Shown one piece after another: positions 1 through 6,327 of a stretch of 15,813 nucleotides of DNA. Position 1 is the stretch's first letter. Each line of letters starts with the position of its first letter. Position numbers and translations under genes: made by a program. The DNA is from an uncultured Prevotella sp. (GTDB lineage Bacteria; Bacteroidota; Bacteroidia; Bacteroidales; Bacteroidaceae): positions 1-15,813 of the forward strand of contig UQTI01000066.1 of assembly GCA_900543975.1 (NCBI GenBank). The letters are read 5' to 3'. The notes below the pieces were generated by a model. The model was not told the origin of the DNA, ran no database searches, and saw nothing but the letters and a program-made list of their open reading frames with translations.

Positions 1-53
1 CCCGCGACCCCAACCTTGGCAAGGTTGTGCTCTACCAACTGAGCTATTTCCGC
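1..53 (-). tRNA. tRNA-Gly (anticodon GCC), 3' part cut by window edge
   Basis: Read on the minus strand, the sequence opens with GCGGAAATAGCTCAG at position 53. This is the acceptor 5' strand plus a typical D-arm (AGCTCAG-TTGGTAGAGC). The anticodon arm follows, with CAACC/GGTTG pairing around a loop containing GCC (plus-strand bases 18-20), which reads glycine codons GGC and GGU. The T-arm starts (GCGGG) but the window ends before the rest of the T-loop and the acceptor 3' strand. The gene's own promoter lies just upstream. Confidence 0.93.
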
Positions 54-96
54 AAGATTTCTTATTTCTAAGAAGCATCTCTCTCGATTGCGGTTG

Positions 97-127
97 CAAA
101 GGTAGCACATTTTTCTGAACCCACAAA
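97..127 (-). promoter_or_regulatory. Bacteroidetes-type promoter of tRNA-Gly
   Basis: On the minus strand TTTG (plus 124-127) and TACCTTTG (plus 97-104) are separated by 19 bp, matching the Bacteroidetes -33/-7 consensus (TTTG, about 19-21 bp, TAnnTTTG). Transcription would begin near position 90, leaving a leader of roughly 35-40 nt before the mature tRNA 5' end at 53. Confidence 0.75.
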
Positions 128-179
128 CTTTTTCGATGTTTTTTTTCATTTTTTCTTCAAAAAAGTTGATTTTTCTTGA

Positions 180-215
180 AAAAGAGGGTCAAAACGGGGC
201 TTTTGACCCTCTTTT
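180..215 (-). terminator. Rho-independent terminator for nspC
   Basis: A perfect 15-bp inverted repeat, arms at 180-194 and 201-215 around a 6-base loop, has GAGGGTC/GACCCTC as its GC core and A/T flanks. Read on the minus strand it lies about 55 bp past the nspC stop and is followed by a T-rich stretch. It sits between nspC and the separately promoted tRNA gene. The A/T symmetry means it could also stop transcription from the left. A second, weaker A/T hairpin lies next to it at about 155-180. The rest of 54-270 holds only the tRNA promoter and T-rich sequence. Confidence 0.85.
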
Positions 216-270
216 CCGCCCTTTTTGAAGAGTTTTCATCGAAAACGGCGTTCGTCTTGCTTCAAAGACC

Positions 271-1470
271 TCAATCCATGCGCGACAGATAATCGTCGGG
301 TGTGAAGCGTCGCAACACCTCCAGTTGGTCTGTTCCCTCATGAACCATGGCTATGGCGGGGTGTGAAATGCCATTAAAGGTGTTCGTCTTGACGGTGGTG
401 TAATGGATCATATCTTCAAAAATGACGTTCTCGCCTATCTGCAACTCATGATCGAAGCGCCATGAGCCCATAAAATCGCCGGAAAGACAACTGTTGCCGC
501 CGAGCCTATATATATAATAAGGTGGGAGGGAAGAATTTTCCGCATCAGAAGAAACAGCTCCCGACACATCCTCCACCGTCTCTGCCCCACGCACAGCTGG
601 CATGTAGGGCATCTCAAGGCAGTCGGGCATGTGGCAAGTGAAGCTCACGTTAAGGATGGCGGTGCGTATGCCGCGGTTCTCAACAATGTCTACCACCTGC
701 GACACCAGAGGTCCCGTCTGCCAACCGAAGGCGCTGCCAGGCTCAAGCACCACCTTAAGCCACGGGTAGCGGCGGCGGAACCCTTGCAACAGGTTGACGA
801 GACGCTCCACGTCATAGTCGGCGCGGGTCATGAGGTGACCGCCGCCAAAGTTTATCCACTTCAGCTGAGGGAACCACTTCGCAAACTTTTCCTCTATATG
901 TGCGAGTGTGCGCTCAAACACATCAGATCCGCTCTCGCAATGGCAATGGCAGTGGAAGCCGTCGATATCCTCGGGCAACTGTTCTGGCAACTGATCGGCG
1001 GTGACGCCAAAGCGCGTGCCGGGAGCACAGGGGTTATACAGGTCGGTGCCGACCTCCGAATATTCTGGATTCACACGCAGACCCATACTCACCGCTGCGT
1101 TCTCCTCCTTCACGCGGTTGTGCAGACGGCCATACTGAGACAGCGAGTTAAACGTCAGATGACTGGAGCAGCGTGCTATCTCACCGATCTCGTCGTCGGT
1201 ATAGGCTGGCGAGTAAGTGTGGGCAGGGCGTCCAAACTTATGATACGCCATGAGCGCTTCAGACAACGAGCTGGCCGTCGTGCTGTTTATATACTCGCGA
1301 AAGATGGGGAACGTCTTCCACATGGCGAACGCCTTGAAGGCAAGAATTATCTCCACGCCAGCACGGTCGGCCACGCTCTTTATAAGGGCGAGGTTACGGC
1401 GCAGACGCTTCTCTTCAAGCACATACATGGGTGTGCTTATTTGGGCAAAGGTGTCGGTGTTTACTTTCAT
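271..1470 (-). CDS. nspC: Carboxynorspermidine/carboxyspermidine decarboxylase
   Basis: A cytosolic PLP-dependent, fold-III (alanine-racemase/ODC-like) decarboxylase of 399 residues. It removes the carboxyl group from carboxyspermidine or carboxynorspermidine, the last step of the aspartate-semialdehyde route that gut Bacteroidetes use instead of S-adenosylmethionine decarboxylase. Visible motifs: PLP lysine K46 in the segment AFKAF; a His/Cys-rich HCHCHCES at 173-180; phosphate-binding GGGH at 209-212; EPG at 243-245; and the GNSCLSGD block, where C328 and D332 correspond to the catalytic Cys and substrate-binding Asp of the ODC family. The Ser/Glu-rich stretch around 298-316 looks like a variable loop. 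The start is supported by a -7 box only 5 bp upstream, which implies a very short or absent 5' leader. It stands alone, divergent from rlmD; the partner carboxyspermidine dehydrogenase is not in the window. The substrate (spermidine or norspermidine precursor) is inferred from family knowledge. Confidence 0.93.
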   Translation of the reverse strand: MKVNTDTFAQISTPMYVLEEKRLRRNLALIKSVADRAGVEIILAFKAFAMWKTFPIFREYINSTTASSLSEALMAYHKFGRPAHTYSPAYTDDEIGEIARCSSHLTFNSLSQYGRLHNRVKEENAAVSMGLRVNPEYSEVGTDLYNPCAPGTRFGVTADQLPEQLPEDIDGFHCHCHCESGSDVFERTLAHIEEKFAKWFPQLKWINFGGGHLMTRADYDVERLVNLLQGFRRRYPWLKVVLEPGSAFGWQTGPLVSQVVDIVENRGIRTAILNVSFTCHMPDCLEMPYMPAVRGAETVEDVSGAVSSDAENSSLPPYYIYRLGGNSCLSGDFMGSWRFDHELQIGENVIFEDMIHYTTVKTNTFNGISHPAIAMVHEGTDQLEVLRRFTPDDYLSRMD

Positions 1471-1475
1471 AAATG

Positions 1476-1507
1476 CAAAATTAGGGAAAAAATCCGAGCA
1501 CTTTCAA
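1476..1507 (-). promoter_or_regulatory. nspC promoter, almost abutting the start codon
   Basis: On the minus strand a TTG (plus 1505-1507), a 21-bp spacer and TAATTTTG (plus 1476-1483) match the Bacteroidetes consensus. Only five bases (CATTT) separate the -7 box from the nspC ATG, so the predicted transcript starts at or within a few bases of the start codon. Confidence 0.6.
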
Positions 1508-1517
1508 TATTTTTATA

Positions 1518-1525
1518 TAATTTTG
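1518..1525 (+). promoter_or_regulatory. Candidate -7 element for rlmD
   Basis: TAATTTTG matches TAnnTTTG about 55 bp before the rlmD ATG. I see no convincing TTTG at the expected distance upstream, so this is a weak or activator-dependent candidate. It lies about 35 bp from the divergent nspC -7 box. Confidence 0.4.
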
Positions 1526-1579
1526 CAATTCAATACTGCTGAATTTCAGTTAACAAGCAAAGCAACAAGAAAAACAAAT

Positions 1580-3013
1580 ATGGCAAGAAAAAAGAAACCG
1601 CTACCCATACTGGAGAACATCACAATAGAAGACATTGCCGCCGAAGGCAAATCGCTCGCAAGGGTGAACGACATGGTGGTGTTCGTGCCCTTCGCCGTGC
1701 CCGGCGACGTGGTGGACCTGCAGGTGCGCAAGAAAAAACACCATTACTGCGAGGCAGAGGTTATACGTTTTATAAAAAAGAGCGAGAAGCGCACAGAGCC
1801 GATGTGTCAACATTTTGGCGTGTGCGGAGGCTGCAAGTGGCAGAACCTGCCTTACGAGGAGCAGCTCAAAGCCAAGCAGAAGCAGGTGCATGACCAGCTC
1901 ACACGCATAGGCAAGGTTGAGCTGCCCGAGTTCAGACCCATCATGGGCAGCGTGAAGACTCGCGAGTATCGTAACAAGCTCGAGTTTGGTTGCTGCAACA
2001 AGCGCTGGCTCACACGCGAGGAGGTGGCGGCAGGAACGGTCTACGACAACATGAACGGCATTGGCTTCCACATCACAGGGGCTTTCGACAAGATTCTGCC
2101 GATAGAGAAATGTTGGCTCATGGACGACCTCCACAACCGCATACGCAACTCCATACGCGACTATGCCTTCAACACCGGCATGACCTTCTTCGACCTGCGC
2201 CAGCAGCACGGTCTGCTTCGCGACATCATGATCCGCAACTCGAACACGGGCGAGTGGATGGTGCTCGTGCAGTTCCACTATGACGAGGATGGCGACCACG
2301 AACGCGCCTTGGGTCTCATGCAGCACATCGCCGACGAGTTTCCAGAGATCACATCGCTGCTCTATGTCGACAACCAGAAATGCAACGACACGTTCGGCGA
2401 CCTCGACCTCACCGTGTTCAAGGGCAACGACCACATCTTTGAAACGATGGAGGGCCTGCGCTTCAAGGTGGGACCGAAGAGCTTCTACCAGACAAACACC
2501 GACCAGGCTTACCACCTCTACAGCGTGGCCCGCGAGTTTGCACAGCTCACAGGCAACGAGATGGTCTACGACCTCTACACGGGAACAGGCACCATTGCCA
2601 ACTTCGTGGCTCGCAACGCGCGTCAGGTGGTGGGCATAGAGTATGTGCCTGAGGCTATTGAGGACGCGAAGGTAAACTCTGACATCAACGGCATAGGAAA
2701 CACGAAGTTCTATGCTGGCGACATGAAGGACATCCTCACCGACGAGTTCATTGCTGAGCATGGACAGCCCGACGTGATCATAACAGACCCGCCACGCGCA
2801 GGCATGCACCCCGACGTGGTAGACACCATTCTTCGCGCCTACCCAGACCGCATAGTGTATGTTAGCTGTAACCCTGCTACCCAGGCACGCGACCTGCAAC
2901 TCATGGACGAGAAATATAAGGTGGCTGCCGTGCAACCTGTCGACATGTTCCCTCACACTCCGCATGTGGAGAACGTGGTGCTGCTTGTTAAAAGAGTGAA
3001 GAGTGAAGAGTGA
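1580..3013 (+). CDS. rlmD: 23S rRNA (uracil-5-)-methyltransferase, RlmD/RumA family
   Basis: An S-adenosylmethionine-dependent enzyme that makes 5-methyluridine in 23S rRNA; the RlmD site is U1939 by E. coli numbering. The 477 residues show the full family layout. An N-terminal TRAM RNA-binding domain covers about 8-66. A 4Fe-4S site has C76, C82 and C85 (C-x5-C-x2-C) plus C178. The SAM-binding motif DLYTGTG is at 331-337, the DPPRAGMH motif at 403-410, and the nucleophilic Cys is C430 in the segment VSCNPA. The frame is open upstream to 1250 inside nspC, but MARKKK at 1580 starts right where the TRAM domain should and follows an A-rich leader. The exact target (RlmD, RlmC or RlmCD) cannot be decided from sequence alone. 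The last codons lie in a 7-bp tandem repeat that supplies the stop codon. Confidence 0.93.
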   Translation: MARKKKPLPILENITIEDIAAEGKSLARVNDMVVFVPFAVPGDVVDLQVRKKKHHYCEAEVIRFIKKSEKRTEPMCQHFGVCGGCKWQNLPYEEQLKAKQKQVHDQLTRIGKVELPEFRPIMGSVKTREYRNKLEFGCCNKRWLTREEVAAGTVYDNMNGIGFHITGAFDKILPIEKCWLMDDLHNRIRNSIRDYAFNTGMTFFDLRQQHGLLRDIMIRNSNTGEWMVLVQFHYDEDGDHERALGLMQHIADEFPEITSLLYVDNQKCNDTFGDLDLTVFKGNDHIFETMEGLRFKVGPKSFYQTNTDQAYHLYSVAREFAQLTGNEMVYDLYTGTGTIANFVARNARQVVGIEYVPEAIEDAKVNSDINGIGNTKFYAGDMKDILTDEFIAEHGQPDVIITDPPRAGMHPDVVDTILRAYPDRIVYVSCNPATQARDLQLMDEKYKVAAVQPVDMFPHTPHVENVVLLVKRVKSEE

Positions 3014-3014
3014 A
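2994..3014 (+). repeat. 7-bp tandem repeat (GAGTGAA x3) across the rlmD stop
   Basis: Three perfect copies of GAGTGAA lie at 2994-3000, 3001-3007 and 3008-3014. The rlmD stop TGA (3011-3013) is inside the third copy. The unit is not a multiple of three, so a change in copy number alters the reading frame at the gene end. Confidence 0.9.
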
Positions 3015-3022
3015 GAATTCTA

Positions 3023-3030
3023 TAGCTTTG
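3023..3030 (+). promoter_or_regulatory. Candidate -7 element for the porin gene
   Basis: TAGCTTTG fits TAnnTTTG, 32 bp before the porin ATG in the short gap after rlmD. There is no TTTG/TTG at 19-21 bp upstream, where the 7-bp repeats lie instead. The porin may be read from this element, from the rlmD transcript, or both. Confidence 0.4.
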
Positions 3031-3062
3031 CTCTTAAGATAAAAGAGAAAATAATAAAAAAA

Positions 3063-4196
3063 ATGAAACTTATAAACAAGGCGCTGGCAGCAACCATTAT
3101 GCTTGCCGGCGCAGCTCCGAGCCTATGGGCTCAAAAAAGCGAACCGCAGGTAAAGGTCGTTAACGACATCAAGTTTAGCGGCTACGTCATGACCCAATAC
3201 CAGTATTCGGACCAGAAGGATGCCAAGAGCAACTCGTTCAACCTCCGCATGGTGCGTATGGCTCTCGAAGGACGCTTCTTCAACGATTTCTACTGGAAGG
3301 CACAGGTGCAGCTCAACGGCAACACCTCAACCTTGGGCAGCTCACCGCGACTGGTCGACGCCTTCGCCGAATGGCAGAAATATAAGGAGGCACGCATCAA
3401 GATCGGACAGTTCAAACGCCCGTTCTCGTTCGAGAACCCCATGCACCCCATCGACCAGGGATTCATGAGCTATGCTCAGAACATCACGAAACTCGCAGGC
3501 TTCAGTGACCGCGTGGGCGAGCAGGCAAGCAACGGACGCGACATCGGCGTGCAGCTGCAGGGTGACCTTCTGCCTAACGCCAACGGCCGTCGCGTGCTCC
3601 ACTATCAGGTGGGCGTGTTCAACGGCCAGGGCATCAACATGAAAGATGTGGACAACCGCAAGGATGTCATCGGCGGCATCTGGCTCATGCCCGTAAGCGG
3701 CATGCGTATCGGCGCATTCGGATGGACTGGCTCTTATGCCCGCACAGGCACATGGACAGAAAACGGAGAGACCGTGAGCGGCACACGCACCGTGAGCCGT
3801 AACCGCTACGCCATCAGTGGCGAGTATGTAAAGGACGACTGGACCTTCCGCTCCGAGTATATCCACAGCCAGGGCTACGGCTTCAGCACCACATACCAGA
3901 AAGACGGTCAGCAGAAAGACTGCACCATCAACACTGGCGCTGGCGACAAGGCCGACGGTCTCTATGCTCTCCTCATCGCTCCTGTGAAGAAGAACAAAGT
4001 TCACCTCAAAGCCCGCTACGACATGTATCGCCCCAAGGCAGAATGGAGCACCGCCAAGACTCAGTATGAGATCGGCGCCGACTATTGTCTTGGCAAGAAC
4101 ATCAAGCTCAACGCAGAGTATGTGTTCGTTAACGACCGCAAACTGGCAAAATCGAACTACAACATGCTAGATTTCCAGGTCGACGTGCGCTTCTAA
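3063..4196 (+). CDS. Outer-membrane porin, phosphate-selective OprP/OprO-like
   Basis: A 377-residue beta-barrel protein of the porin O/P family, predicted to form an outer-membrane diffusion channel. I chose the ATG at 3063, which gives a textbook signal peptide: basic MKLINK, a hydrophobic core, and a cleavage site near LWAQ (residues 21-24). The mature part has alternating aromatic and polar strands typical of this family, including the early conserved segment with NLRMVRMALEG and a middle KIGQFKRPFSFENP block. It ends in DVRF, a C-terminal Phe consistent with the BAM recognition signal. The frame is open back to 3003, but starting there would bury the signal peptide behind 20 lysine-rich residues. 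Family membership is clear. Phosphate selectivity is only inherited from the family name, and I see no phosphate-regulation site. Confidence 0.88.
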   Translation: MKLINKALAATIMLAGAAPSLWAQKSEPQVKVVNDIKFSGYVMTQYQYSDQKDAKSNSFNLRMVRMALEGRFFNDFYWKAQVQLNGNTSTLGSSPRLVDAFAEWQKYKEARIKIGQFKRPFSFENPMHPIDQGFMSYAQNITKLAGFSDRVGEQASNGRDIGVQLQGDLLPNANGRRVLHYQVGVFNGQGINMKDVDNRKDVIGGIWLMPVSGMRIGAFGWTGSYARTGTWTENGETVSGTRTVSRNRYAISGEYVKDDWTFRSEYIHSQGYGFSTTYQKDGQQKDCTINTGAGDKADGLYALLIAPVKKNKVHLKARYDMYRPKAEWSTAKTQYEIGADYCLGKNIKLNAEYVFVNDRKLAKSNYNMLDFQVDVRF

Positions 4197-4304
4197 ACAA
4201 GCGCAACATAACATGTGATCCGTAAAAAGCCACAATCTCTCTCAATAGGATGGAACTGTGCGGCTCCGCCCTATTAATTACTTATTAACAAAAAAAATAC
4301 GAAC

Positions 4305-4565
4305 ATGGAATATTCAGAAAACAACAATAGTTCACAATCGCACAATACCTCAAACCACAGCCATCACTACCGTAGCAGTAACAGATTTCAGCGTTTCCTG
4401 CATCGCAGCGATGAACATCTTGACGACGGCGAAGCATTCAAACGCTCAGCCATGAGCGCACGACGCCGTCGCAAACTGATAGCCAACATCGTGTTCACGC
4501 TGATGTGTGTCATGGCTGTTTGCATCATCGCCTTCTTGCTTTGGGCAATGATGAACGGAGAATAA
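4305..4565 (+). CDS. Small single-pass membrane protein, function unknown
   Basis: An 86-residue protein I do not recognise. The first 40 residues are polar and rich in Ser, Asn and His (low complexity), followed by an acidic patch and then a basic collar ARRRRK at about 52-57. One hydrophobic helix spans about 59-81, and the protein ends in NGE. By the positive-inside rule, the N-terminal domain would be cytoplasmic with a very short periplasmic tail. The start follows an A-rich leader typical of this genome, 108 bp after the porin stop, so it may share the porin transcript. The GC-richer codons from about residue 35 onward support real coding. It could be a regulatory or scaffold microprotein, but nothing in the sequence decides this. 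Confidence 0.65.
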   Translation: MEYSENNNSSQSHNTSNHSHHYRSSNRFQRFLHRSDEHLDDGEAFKRSAMSARRRRKLIANIVFTLMCVMAVCIIAFLLWAMMNGE

Positions 4566-4603
4566 CAAGTTTATTGCAAAGATTAAAGAAAAAAGGGAAA
4601 AAA

Positions 4604-4845
4604 GATAGAGACAATAGAGACATTTTTTAATTTGAATTTTTTGTTTGATTTTTCAAAATCTCAACAAGTTAAAAAATTGTCCCTATTGTCTCTATTGTCT
4701 TTAAAAAAACGCAAGCAAGGTCCGTCCCTATTGCCTCTATTGTCTTAAAAAAACGCAAGCGAGGTCCGTCCCTATTTGTCTCTATTGTCTTTTAAAACCA
4801 ACGCAAAGGAGCATGGTTAAGACATTCTATTGTCTTTAAGAAGCA
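4604..4845. repeat. 44-45 bp tandem repeat with inverted partner in a convergent gap
   Basis: Three direct copies start at 4679, 4724 and 4768, each opening GTCCCTATTGYCTCTATTGTC (the third has one extra T). They continue through a poly-A run, ACGCAAGC and AGGTCC. The third copy is diverged at its end, and a fragment TTCTATTGTCTTTAAG follows at about 4825-4840. An inverted copy of the core, GAGACAATAGAGACATTTTTTAA, lies at 4608-4630 and can pair with TTAAAAAATTGTCCCTATTG at 4669-4688 and beyond. A small hairpin, AAGACA/TGTCTT (4819-4824, 4831-4836), also sits here. The gap separates the ends of two convergent genes, so it may act as a two-way terminator. I see no gene in it. Confidence 0.8.
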
Positions 4846-4853
4846 GCAACCCT

Positions 4854-6149
4854 TTAGAAGTTCATAGACAAGCCGAACGAAAGGTAGTCGCGGAACATCC
4901 AATAGCCATGATGGTCATCGCGCTCACGCGAGTCGTCGAAGCGTGAATAGAACTCAAGATGGGTGGCGAGATACTTGTTGAAGCGGAAGTCGAACTTGTT
5001 AAGGATCTGCGCCTCTGCACGGCTGTAGGTGGTGTAGAAATACGACTCCACGCGCCATGTGAGGTTCTTGATGAACGCGATGTTGAAGTTGAGGTCCACA
5101 CGCGAACCGTAGTCTTGCAGCGAGTGCTTGCCAGCCTTTATGCCATAACCGCCTGCGAGATCAGCGCGGTCGCAATAGCGATAGTTGTAGGCGAACGTAC
5201 CGATGTTAAGGTCTCCAACGACCTTCTTTTTAAACAGATTGAAGTTGGAGCGCATACCAAGCGACACGTTGAGGATTAACGGCGAACCAAAGTCGGTCTT
5301 CACATGCGATGAATTGTTGTCGAAGATACGGAGGAGCTGTGTGCGGGCATCGACCTGTAGCGAGTAAGACCACGACTTGACAGCTCTCAGGTTGAGGTTG
5401 CCCCGATAGTGCAGGTCACTTGTGTTTGTCCTCACGCTGTGCACGGTGTCGGTCTTCGAACTGTTAAAGCCTAACGTTGCCTCCAGCATGTTCTCGAAGA
5501 AGATGCGCTTCTTGTTGTCATACATGGCATAGAGCTTCAGATATTCGCGCGTGGTATAGTTGTTCTCGCCACGACCGGGCCAGTTGCCCGAGAAATAGTT
5601 CTGCGCCAGGTCCACAGCAAACTGTCCTTTGAAGGTCCAGAAGTTGGGCTTTAGAAGCACAATGTCGGTCATGTCGATATCAATATCCTCTGCCTTAGGC
5701 TTCGTTTTGTCCACCAGCTCCGTAGAAGGCCCCACCTCCGAAGGCTTTGAGTTGAGTATTGGTCCCGCAGCATCTACCTGCGTCTGCGTGCTGTGCACGA
5801 GGTCGGGGCGTCGCATATAGACGCTGAGCAACACATCGTCAACATCGCGGCCGATGGTGTCGGAAGAAAGCGAGAACCGGTCGCGCGACACATCATGATA
5901 GAACGTCATGGGCACGAACAACCGATAATATTTGTTCTCATGTTTAACCCCCATGCGCAACGAGTCGGCAAGCGTCTGCAGAGAGTCAAGGCGCTGTCGG
6001 CACACATCAAGCGAGTCGACATAAGAGCGCACAAGGGCAGGCACGGTGCCACGATTGTGTGTCACGTTGCGCCCACGGCGTTTCTGCGCAGATGCAGAAA
6101 GCGCAGCAAGGGTCAAAAGAAGAAACAAAAGGAGGTATCTATGTTTCAT
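4854..6149 (-). CDS. DUF3078 family outer-membrane beta-barrel protein
   Basis: A 431-residue Bacteroidetes envelope protein of unknown function. The signal peptide is MKHRYLLLFLLLTLAALSASAQ with cleavage before KRRG (about residue 22). Next come a region with coiled-coil potential (about 36-66, heptads of Leu/Ser) and a disordered Pro/Ser/Glu segment (about 128-158). The DUF3078 core then opens with KPNFWTFKGQF and the family's SGNWPGRGENN signature (187-197). The rest alternates aromatic and polar strands and ends in SMNF, with a C-terminal Phe as expected for a barrel. It is transcribed alone, divergent from pyrG. I recognise the family only by sequence style and signature; no substrate or partner can be assigned. 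Confidence 0.8.
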   Translation of the reverse strand: MKHRYLLLFLLLTLAALSASAQKRRGRNVTHNRGTVPALVRSYVDSLDVCRQRLDSLQTLADSLRMGVKHENKYYRLFVPMTFYHDVSRDRFSLSSDTIGRDVDDVLLSVYMRRPDLVHSTQTQVDAAGPILNSKPSEVGPSTELVDKTKPKAEDIDIDMTDIVLLKPNFWTFKGQFAVDLAQNYFSGNWPGRGENNYTTREYLKLYAMYDNKKRIFFENMLEATLGFNSSKTDTVHSVRTNTSDLHYRGNLNLRAVKSWSYSLQVDARTQLLRIFDNNSSHVKTDFGSPLILNVSLGMRSNFNLFKKKVVGDLNIGTFAYNYRYCDRADLAGGYGIKAGKHSLQDYGSRVDLNFNIAFIKNLTWRVESYFYTTYSRAEAQILNKFDFRFNKYLATHLEFYSRFDDSRERDDHHGYWMFRDYLSFGLSMNF

Positions 6150-6230
6150 AATGCAATCTTTTTCGGGTAAAACACTTACAATTTATCATAACCGCCCACA
6201 TCCTTGACAACATCTGTAGGCACACAGCTG

Positions 6231-6238
6231 CAAAGGTA
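6231..6238 (-). promoter_or_regulatory. Candidate -7 element for the DUF3078 gene
   Basis: On the minus strand TACCTTTG fits TAnnTTTG and would give a leader of about 75 nt before the start codon at 6149. No clear TTTG lies 19-21 bp further upstream, so the -33 element is weak. It faces away from the pyrG -7 box 44 bp to its right. Confidence 0.45.
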
Positions 6239-6259
6239 AGAATAAAATCTGAAAGTTGC

Positions 6260-6290
6260 TTGTTTGTTCGACAAAAATATGCTAACTTTG
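6260..6290 (+). promoter_or_regulatory. pyrG promoter
   Basis: TTG (6260-6262) and TAACTTTG (6283-6290) are separated by 20 bp, matching the Bacteroidetes -33/-7 spacing. A second TTTG overlaps at 6263-6266. The predicted start near 6295 leaves about 33 nt before the GTG start codon. I see no attenuator-like C-run or hairpin in that leader, so classic pyrG initiation-slippage control is not evident. Confidence 0.7.
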
Positions 6291-6327
6291 CACCTTGTAT
6301 TATTGGTTTTAATTAATTTTTATCACC

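Noticed and set aside
631..1542. Plus-strand open frame overlapping nspC
   Set aside because: It overlaps nspC, whose PLP lysine, GGGH and catalytic Cys motifs are intact, on the opposite strand; no motif in the shadow translation.
1601..2965. Long open frame (454 codons) antisense to rlmD
   Set aside because: It mirrors a gene with complete family motifs; the translation is His/Val/Leu-rich with no domain. Strong third-position bias in this genome keeps antisense frames open.
4230..4292. Possible terminator between the porin and the small membrane protein
   Set aside because: AATAGG/CCTATT and GCGG/CCGC pairings exist, but the stem is interrupted and no T-run follows; not strong enough to call.
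6293..6327. Riboswitch or pyrimidine attenuator before pyrG
   Set aside because: The leader of about 33 nt is too short for a riboswitch and shows neither a C-run at the start site nor a terminator hairpin.
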